From Zavarzinella formosa DSM 19928 (GTDB taxonomy: Bacteria; Planctomycetota; Planctomycetia; Gemmatales; Gemmataceae), in contig NZ_JH636448.1 of assembly GCF_000255705.1 (NCBI RefSeq), positions 87,771-144,966 of the forward strand: 57,196 bases of DNA, given 5' to 3'. The translations under genes and the position numbers were made by a program. Of this stretch, positions 51,454 to 57,196 are shown in pieces. The notes under the pieces are model-generated. The model had not been told where the DNA came from, did not search any database, and worked only from the letters and a program-made list of their open reading frames with translations. Within the stretch, counting starts at the first letter, position 1; each line of letters begins with the position of its first letter.

Positions 51454-53691
51454 TCAGCGCACGATCACATACATCGCCTCGGGGGGCAGCGTCACCTTCA
51501 GCGTTCCGGTGGCCAGCTTATTGCTTTTCACCGGGGCGACGGGGTTAAAGTTTGCGTCCAGCAGGGTGGCGTTGGAGAGACCGGGGCTGGTGAAACTTAC
51601 GGTCGCCTTGGTGGCGTCCACCATCCACGGGCCGCTGCCGATGTTGTCCACTTCTTTGCCGTCGAATGGCTTTTCGCCCTTGGGCATCACCTTTTTGGCG
51701 GTTTCCTTCCAATCCTTCGGATGGCATTTGGTGCCGATCTGAAGCAGAATTTTCCCGGAGGTCTGAATCGGCTTACCATCAAGGCTCACAGCCAGAATCG
51801 CCGCATAGTCGTTTTCGCTGGTGATCTCCAATCCGTCCGTTTTGAACGTGCCGCCCGCCTTCTTCAAAAAGCCGCAGATGCCTTGGGCGTTCGGGGCGTT
51901 GATGATGGCCACTTGCTTGCCCCAGTCGAGCGTCAGTTCGCCGGTGTTGCTCTTCACGGTCTTGGCGGTTTGATCGATGAACTTGGCTGAATCGTTCGTC
52001 GTCTCATTAGCCTTGCCGCCGTAGACCACCTCCACCGGGCCGACGTAGAACGCCAGCGGGTCGATGGCGGCCATCTCCGATTTCTTGGCGGTGTTGCCGG
52101 TGTCGCGGTTGGGGTCGTAGCCCGGATCTTCGGCGATCAACGGCGGGTTGCGATTCCACAAATCCGGCAACGGGCGATACTCGACGACGGCGGGCGTTCC
52201 TTTCTTCACCAAATTGGTTCGGAACAAATACGCGGCCGCCGGGAATTGGCCGAGTTGGGTCGGTGTGGCAATCACCCATTTGCCGAGCGTTTCCTTGTTG
52301 AAACCGTTGGCCGAAGTTGGCGGCATCCATTCGGTGGCAGTCGTCGCAAACCAATAGAAGCAATCGACGCCGCTGAGGGATTGGTAAGCGGCCGCGAGGA
52401 ATGCTCCCTCGGCCTGAAATTCATTGGGCGTCACCCATGCGGATTCGGGTAGGATCATTGCCTTGCCCCGAACTTGCTTCAAATTCACCGGCAATTCGCG
52501 GGGTTCTTGAAGCACGGAGACGCTGGCGAACGTGTCTTTGCCCGTGATCGCCCAACCCCGGTTCACTCCCAAGTGCGGCGGGCTGAAATAGCGGTTCACG
52601 CCGATCACTTCGCCGGGGGTGTAGGAATATCGCTCCGCGTCATCGAGCAAAAACGTGTCCGCGCTTCGCCAGTTGCCACAGTTCACCACTTGTTTGCAAC
52701 CCACATCATTCCGAAGAAAACCGATGATTGATTGGTTGAATTCTCGCATTGTTTCCGTCAAAAATTCAAGTTGATCGGCCAACCGCTTTCCTTTCGATGC
52801 CTCCCACTTCGGCGCCCCGCGAGTCATATCCCAAGTCCCGTAGAAGCCGAGACGTTTGGCGGCCGCGTCGTCTCCGGGAACTTTCGTGTTATTCCATGCG
52901 GCTTGGGCTTTCTCCAGCGAGCCGTATTTGGTTCCCGCCCATGCGGCAAACTGCTCGCCCAACACTTCTTTTTGCGGGCCGCTGATGCCTTGGAAGGTCC
53001 AGAACAGCAGGCTGTCCTCGTTTTGAATTTGAATGATGGCGAGGGCCGGATCATCCTTCAGGGCCAGCCCGGTATATGGGTTCTTGGTGGTGAAGAGGGT
53101 CTTCAACCAGCCTTTGTAAATCTCCCGTAACTTTGGGTTGAAGAACAGCAATCCGTGGGAATCTTGCCTGTCCGGCCCGTCGATGTTCCAAGTGCGGGGC
53201 ACCCGAAGAGCGTTGGCCCAATATGGGCTGACAGTGGTGTAAATCCCCTCTTTCTTCATCGCGGCCACAAGTTGGAACAACCGGTCCATATAGGGTTCAT
53301 TGACACGGGTTGGATCGTTCGATGCCCCTCCCTTCGGCGCAGCATTCGGAAGATCGGCGCCGTGCCAGCGGACCATGTTCACGCCGCGTTTCGCCAAGAA
53401 ACGGGCGTGGCGTTCGAGGTCTTTCTTCGGATGTGAACTGTATTGCGGCAGCGGGTCTTGCACGTTGGTGTTGATGCCCCAAAACCGGATCGGCTTCCCG
53501 GCTCCGTCGAGGAAATCGCCATCCTTGGAAACGGTGATGAAGCCGTTTTCTCCGGCGACCTTCTCGTTGAGAGACCGGAGATCGAAGAGAGCGTCTTTGG
53601 AAAAATCATCTGGTTTCGGATCAAACGGCCATGCCTCTTGGGCCGTCACAATCGTTGGGAGGAAAAGCAGGAGCAAGAAGTAGCGGGACAT
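51454..53691 (-). CDS. Secreted glycosidase-like TIM-barrel protein
   Basis: After a signal peptide (MSRYFLLLLFLPTIVTA) comes a large domain with glycosidase clan-A character. FWGINTNVQDPLPQY and RFLAKRGVNMVRWHGADLPN open the barrel (about 70-125), and LAIIQIQNEDSLLFW (about 225-239) carries the Asn-Glu pair expected for the acid/base. KAMILPESAWVTPNEFQAEG (about 410-430) may bring the nucleophile Glu. The C-terminal 200 residues form beta domains. GH5-like cellulase or mannanase activity is possible, but the family cannot be fixed by eye. AAGGA is 8 bases before the ATG at 53691. Confidence 0.78.
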   Translation of the reverse strand: MSRYFLLLLFLPTIVTAQEAWPFDPKPDDFSKDALFDLRSLNEKVAGENGFITVSKDGDFLDGAGKPIRFWGINTNVQDPLPQYSSHPKKDLERHARFLAKRGVNMVRWHGADLPNAAPKGGASNDPTRVNEPYMDRLFQLVAAMKKEGIYTTVSPYWANALRVPRTWNIDGPDRQDSHGLLFFNPKLREIYKGWLKTLFTTKNPYTGLALKDDPALAIIQIQNEDSLLFWTFQGISGPQKEVLGEQFAAWAGTKYGSLEKAQAAWNNTKVPGDDAAAKRLGFYGTWDMTRGAPKWEASKGKRLADQLEFLTETMREFNQSIIGFLRNDVGCKQVVNCGNWRSADTFLLDDAERYSYTPGEVIGVNRYFSPPHLGVNRGWAITGKDTFASVSVLQEPRELPVNLKQVRGKAMILPESAWVTPNEFQAEGAFLAAAYQSLSGVDCFYWFATTATEWMPPTSANGFNKETLGKWVIATPTQLGQFPAAAYLFRTNLVKKGTPAVVEYRPLPDLWNRNPPLIAEDPGYDPNRDTGNTAKKSEMAAIDPLAFYVGPVEVVYGGKANETTNDSAKFIDQTAKTVKSNTGELTLDWGKQVAIINAPNAQGICGFLKKAGGTFKTDGLEITSENDYAAILAVSLDGKPIQTSGKILLQIGTKCHPKDWKETAKKVMPKGEKPFDGKEVDNIGSGPWMVDATKATVSFTSPGLSNATLLDANFNPVAPVKSNKLATGTLKVTLPPEAMYVIVR

Positions 53692-53702
53692 GGAGAAAGT
53701 CC

Positions 53703-53772
53703 TTCTGTTTTCAGTGAAAGCGCGGCCAAGGTGGCGTGTCCGCACTCTGAAGTGAGATTACTGAAAACAGAA
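53703..53772. repeat. 13-bp perfect inverted repeat between sco and glycosidase genes
   Basis: TTCTGTTTTCAGT (53703-53715) and ACTGAAAACAGAA (53760-53772) are exact complements 44 bases apart. It lies between two minus-strand genes and may end the sco transcript or control the glycosidase leader, whose ribosome-binding site overlaps its left flank. Confidence 0.75.
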
Positions 53773-53782
53773 TGCGGGATGC

Positions 53783-54415
53783 TCATTCCTTGAGCAAAAC
53801 CCCAACCAACGACTTCAATGCGGTCAAATTGGCGGTGAAGTCTCCATCCGGGTCGTGGCTTTTCTCGGCCCGCATGCCATCGAAAAATCCCCGGATGTTC
53901 CCGGCCTTGTCCACCACCACCAAGCGGGAACTGTGGTCGAATTCCTCGCCCGGTTTGGGCGTCTTGCTTCGTTGAGCCGAGACTTTGAATCCGTCTTTCA
54001 ACAGGTGATGAATCTTTTCTTCCGGCCCGGTGAGAAACAGCCATTGCTTGGGGTCGGCCCGAAACTTGGTGGCGTAATCTTTCAATTCATCCGGCGTGTC
54101 CCGTTCGGGGTCCACGGTGAAAGTCACCAATCGCAAGTTCGGTTCGGCCGTCAGGTTCAACTCCGATTGCAGGCGCCCCATCGTGGCGGTCACCTGCGGA
54201 CACGGGCCGGTGCAACGGGTGAACACAAACGAGGCCACCCACACCTTCCCTTGCAGGTCGGTGTTTTTCACAGATTGGCCGTTGCGCTCCGTCAGCGTGA
54301 AATCGGGAACCGGAATGCTGACTTCGGCTCGCACAACTCCGGGCGTTGGTTTCGGTGAATCGGGGCAACCGAGAAAAGGCAACACACACAATGCGAGCAG
54401 GAGGCGGGAACGCAT
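53783..54415 (-). CDS. SCO-family copper chaperone (cytochrome oxidase assembly)
   Basis: The 210-residue lipoprotein starts with a signal sequence and lipobox (LLLALCVLPFLGCPDS). The SCO core shows VWVASFVFTRCTGPCPQVTA, whose C-x3-C pair is near residue 66-70, and the copper-binding His in EFDHSSRLVVVDKAG near 159. Sco proteins deliver copper to the CuA site of cytochrome c oxidase on the periplasmic side. It lies downstream of ctaA-ctaB, fitting a role in oxidase assembly. Confidence 0.95.
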   Translation of the reverse strand: MRSRLLLALCVLPFLGCPDSPKPTPGVVRAEVSIPVPDFTLTERNGQSVKNTDLQGKVWVASFVFTRCTGPCPQVTATMGRLQSELNLTAEPNLRLVTFTVDPERDTPDELKDYATKFRADPKQWLFLTGPEEKIHHLLKDGFKVSAQRSKTPKPGEEFDHSSRLVVVDKAGNIRGFFDGMRAEKSHDPDGDFTANLTALKSLVGVLLKE

Positions 54416-54439
54416 CGAACACCGTTGACAGAGGAGAAA

Positions 54440-55378
54440 TCAACCAAGCAAAAACGCATGAACCATCAGCAGGGCCATCACGGCAGGCAGATACAAAATC
54501 GAAACCTGCAACACCTGCCGGGCTTGTTTGTCCGTCCGTTCGCGGGAAAACTTCAACGTGCTGAGCAGAAACAGCACCCCGCAGAAGATGGCGCCGAAGG
54601 CATAACTCACATCGGCCAGTTGAAAATCGGCCCGCATCACCGGGAGCAGGCTGCTGACAATCAGCAACACACACCAAACGATCATCGCCCGGCTGGTCCG
54701 GCGGCCGGTTTCGTCAACCACCGGCAGCATCAGATGCCCGGCCTTCGCGTATTCCTGCCGATACATCCAGGCGATGGCCATGAAGTGTGGCAATTGCCAG
54801 GTGAACAACACCAAGAAGATGGCGACGCCCCCAAGGCCGATTTCCCCCTTCGCCGCGTACCAACCGATCACCGGCGGCAACGCCCCCGGAATCGCCCCGA
54901 TCACCGTGTTCCAAGTCGTGACGGGTTTGAGCGGGGTGTAGATCGCCACATACGAGATAAACGTGATCGCGGACACAATGGCCGCATAGGGAGTCGGCAA
55001 GGCGTGCCACAAGTAATTCACGCCGGTGACCGCGATGGCGGTCCCGAACACGACGACTTCCAAATGATGCAACCGCCCGGCGGGCAATGGCCGATTGGCG
55101 GTTCGCCGCATCCGCGTGTCGGTGTCGCGTTCGATCCACATATTCCATGCGCTGGCCCCGGCGGCCACCAACCCGGCGCCGAGGAGCGTATGGATCATCG
55201 GAGCCAGTTTGGCGCTCATGCCGGCCCCCATCAGGTAGCCAGCGCCGACGGTGATGAGAACCATCACCGCAATGCGAGGCTTGGTGAGGGTGACGTAGTC
55301 CGACATCCGCTGACGCAGCAGGACCGGGAACGGAGCTTCCGGAGTGGACAAAGTAATGGGACCGCTGGCCAGTTTCAT
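54440..55378 (-). CDS. ctaB: Protoheme IX farnesyltransferase (haem O synthase)
   Basis: CtaB adds a farnesyl group to haem B to make haem O, the first step to haem A. The 312-residue protein is a UbiA-type membrane prenyltransferase with about nine helices and the diphosphate-binding motif in SAWNMWIERDTDTRMRRTAN (near residues 75-94), ending NRPLPAG. The second Asp motif is in YTPLKPVTTWNTVIGAIPGA with the later helices. ATG at 55378 overlaps the ctaA stop (55375), implying coupling. The longer frame to 55525 overlaps ctaA and has no signature. Confidence 0.95.
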   Translation of the reverse strand: MKLASGPITLSTPEAPFPVLLRQRMSDYVTLTKPRIAVMVLITVGAGYLMGAGMSAKLAPMIHTLLGAGLVAAGASAWNMWIERDTDTRMRRTANRPLPAGRLHHLEVVVFGTAIAVTGVNYLWHALPTPYAAIVSAITFISYVAIYTPLKPVTTWNTVIGAIPGALPPVIGWYAAKGEIGLGGVAIFLVLFTWQLPHFMAIAWMYRQEYAKAGHLMLPVVDETGRRTSRAMIVWCVLLIVSSLLPVMRADFQLADVSYAFGAIFCGVLFLLSTLKFSRERTDKQARQVLQVSILYLPAVMALLMVHAFLLG

Positions 55379-56568
55379 GAGGTTATTCCTGCCGTGCCGG
55401 CCAACGATGGTTCCGGTCGCGGCGATTCTTTCCAATCTACGTTTCCTTGGGCCGTCGGGCCAACCGGAGTAGCCGGGTTCTTTCGCACCAGCAGGGCGAC
55501 AATCACGGACACCGCGAGAATCCATGTTCCCGTGTGAGCATGAATGGTGCGGATCACCGCTTTTCCGACGGTGATTTTTTCCAATTCAGGCAGGGTGGGA
55601 CCGAGGAATTTGCCGATCCATGCCTCGACGCCGAGGAGAATTTGCACGGTGATTAATCCCATCAGAACACGAAAGGGGAATTTCAATTTCGCCTTGCTCT
55701 CGGGGTCCGACAGTCCTTGTTTCATCACCAGCGTGGCGAACCCGACCACCACAAACGCGAAGATCAAATGCAACCGGATGCCGATGGCGTCCGGCGAATG
55801 CCTGATCCACGCCCCCCAGATAATTTGCATGTACGCGAACAACACCAGGGAAATCGTCTGCCATCGCAACCGGCGGCGAGTTTCTTCGGGAATCATCACC
55901 GGACCGGGTCGCCGGGTGAGAACGGCGATGGCGATCAGCAAACTGAAAACAATCTGGGCGAAACTGCCGTGGACGGCGGCGAGGTCCGTGCCCGCCAGTT
56001 CGTTGAAACGAACACGCAGGCCGCCGAGCATCCCCTGAATCATTACGGCCACCAAAGCGATCACGCCCAAGAGCCGAACGCCGGAACCTTGCGCCCCGGC
56101 AAAGCACCGGCCGATGGAGATCAGCAAAATCACCGCGAGCGAACCGAGCAGGGCATAGATCACCTCCATCGGCCAGACCGCCACCAGCAGTTCCTTTTGG
56201 GCAGTCATTTTGCCGTGGAACTGGCCGAACAGGGCGAGAAAAGCGACCAGCGGAACCAACCCGGCAAAGCGAGCAAGCTTGTTGCGATCCGTGAACCAAA
56301 GACCGATGGACAACACCGAAACAAAACCGCCGGTGAGAAAGCCAAACAGCCGATGAGTGTGTTCGATGAGAAAGCCGGGTTCCTTCTCCTGCCAGTTAAT
56401 CATCGCCAATGCCCACGGTTCGGTGGGCCAGACAGGGTCGGCCATGCCGACTTTGAACGTGGTGACCAGTCCGCCGAGGATGAGAAGCAGCGTGGTCACC
56501 ACCACGGTGGTGATGGCCCAGACATGCAGCCAGCGGGGAAACGGGCGGGACTCGGCCGGGGTGTTCAT
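55375..56568 (-). CDS. ctaA: Haem A synthase (COX15/CtaA family)
   Basis: The protein of about 397 residues has eight predicted membrane helices in two similar halves. The conserved His residues are visible: GFLIEHTHRLFGFLTGG (about 65-81), DLAAVHGSFAQIVFSLL (about 195-211), IGIRLHLIFAFVVVGF and the late AVIRTIHAHTGTWILAV. CtaA oxidises haem O to haem A for cytochrome oxidase. ATG at 56568 fits a short cytoplasmic start; a longer frame to 56613 adds a Cys-rich MVFCPECRPAD segment that is possible but unsupported. It heads the ctaA-ctaB-sco cluster. Confidence 0.93.
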   Translation of the reverse strand: MNTPAESRPFPRWLHVWAITTVVVTTLLLILGGLVTTFKVGMADPVWPTEPWALAMINWQEKEPGFLIEHTHRLFGFLTGGFVSVLSIGLWFTDRNKLARFAGLVPLVAFLALFGQFHGKMTAQKELLVAVWPMEVIYALLGSLAVILLISIGRCFAGAQGSGVRLLGVIALVAVMIQGMLGGLRVRFNELAGTDLAAVHGSFAQIVFSLLIAIAVLTRRPGPVMIPEETRRRLRWQTISLVLFAYMQIIWGAWIRHSPDAIGIRLHLIFAFVVVGFATLVMKQGLSDPESKAKLKFPFRVLMGLITVQILLGVEAWIGKFLGPTLPELEKITVGKAVIRTIHAHTGTWILAVSVIVALLVRKNPATPVGPTAQGNVDWKESPRPEPSLAGTAGITS

Positions 56569-56824
56569 CAGGGGAAGCTCGTCGGCGGGGCGACATTCCG
56601 GGCAAAAAACCATTATCGGAATGAACCGTCAAACAGAGTAGATGACAACCAGCCGGGAAAAGCGGAATGCGAAATTTGAAAAACAGAGGCGGTGTTCGCG
56701 TCTGACAAAGACCGCTGAACACCGCTGTGAAGTCATCGTGGCCAATCGACGGGCTTGTAAGGAATCTTGTGTCAGGGGAGTGGAACGGGTATTACCCATC
56801 CTCTTTCTTTGACGGAGATTACGC

Positions 56825-57196
56825 ATGGACGCGATCTTGAAATCCCAAGCCGAGCAACTGGCGCGGGACATGGCCGCGCAGGCCACGACGATTGACGACC
56901 TCAACGCCCTGATGCGGACGATGATGAAGTCGGCCCTCGAACGGATGCTCAACACCGAGATGGATGTTCATCTCGGACGCCGGCCAACCCCGGCGTTGGC
57001 GGCCGGTCCCGTCGAACCCGCCGCTGTTCCCGACGATGCCAAACCGGCGGCCAAAAATCGTCGCAACGGACATTCCCGCAAGACGGTCGGCGGTGATATG
57101 GGGGAGTTCACGCTCCAGACCCCGCGTGACCGGCGGGGCACCTTCGAGCCGCAGGTGATCGCCAAACACCAACGCCGCCTGGACGGGTTCGACGAG
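56825..57196 (+). mobile_element. IS256-family transposase, N-terminal part (runs off window)
   Basis: An open frame from ATG at 56825 to the window end encodes 124 residues. It includes MKSALERMLNTEMDVHLGRR, then NRRNGHSRKTVGGDMGEFTL and PRDRRGTFEPQVIAKHQRRL ending DGFDE. This is the typical start of IS256 (mutator-type) transposases, which move by copy-out paste-in with DDE chemistry; the catalytic part lies beyond the window. GGAG (56814-56817) is 7 bases before the ATG. The left inverted repeat is not certain; a small palindrome GGGTATTACCC is at 56787-56797 and the element's end probably lies within 56740-56800. Confidence 0.9.

Overview
The window looks like chromosomal DNA of a planctomycete, most likely in or near the family Gemmataceae. 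The evidence is gene content rather than any database hit: a very large PVC-type dehydrogenase with a C-terminal haem site, a DUF1080 protein, a TIGR02996 (Gemmata-type repeat-companion) domain, a CotH-kinase protein, a BlaI/M56 pair, a DUF4340 giant and a bacterial deoxyhypusine-synthase homologue, all in GC-rich DNA with Shine-Dalgarno-led starts. There are no rRNA or tRNA genes and no CRISPR array that I can see.

Left part (1-14270). A secreted beta-barrel protein, a stand-alone VirD4/TraG-type ATPase and the large PVC dehydrogenase are followed by two sigma-70-family factors. The second sigma factor has a long N-terminal extension with helix-turn-helix segments and sits behind a perfect sigma-54 promoter match. 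The conserved rpsO-pnp pair follows on the minus strand with an intrinsic terminator between the genes, then a secreted beta-propeller-like protein.

Middle left (14278-21700). An all-minus run holds transglutaminase, gamma-glutamylcyclotransferase, SnoaL-like, a frameshifted DUF4240 gene, a GNAT acetyltransferase, a TIGR02996-S1-S1 fusion, metK, homoserine dehydrogenase and a HisA-like TIM barrel. The metK/hom pair supplies SAM and the aspartate-family branch; the others have no obvious shared pathway.

Middle (22127-37160). A DUF2088/LarA-like gene precedes a four-gene ABC operon: a GldA-like ATPase, a GldF-like permease, a GldG-like auxiliary protein and a 1541-residue protein made of tandem DUF4340-type units. 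Acetamidase, lactonase and CotH-kinase genes follow on the same strand.

Right part (37203-57196). This region holds a small NTR/TIMP-like secreted protein, an FRG-domain gene in AT-richer DNA, an esterase, an internally duplicated unknown protein, YbjQ, an FGGY kinase, a BlaI-M56 antibiotic-sensor-type operon with paired operator-like repeats, a phosphoesterase, DUF1080, a four-S1-domain protein, a deoxyhypusine-synthase homologue, an Rpn-type nuclease, a glycosidase-like secreted protein and the haem A pathway (ctaA-ctaB-sco). At the right edge the N-terminal part of an IS256-family transposase runs off the window.

A recurring theme is long, nearly perfect inverted repeats in intergenic DNA (3099-3286, 9769-9951, 16352-16408, 20356-20396, 46089-46225, 47607-47662, 49161-49289). 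They fall into recognisable families and mostly lie at gene 3' ends. There is also a plant-telomere-like heptamer array (6625-6687) and an octamer array inside the HisA-like gene. These repeats, the sigma-54/composite-sigma arrangement and the expanded DUF4340 ABC operon are the most interesting parts.
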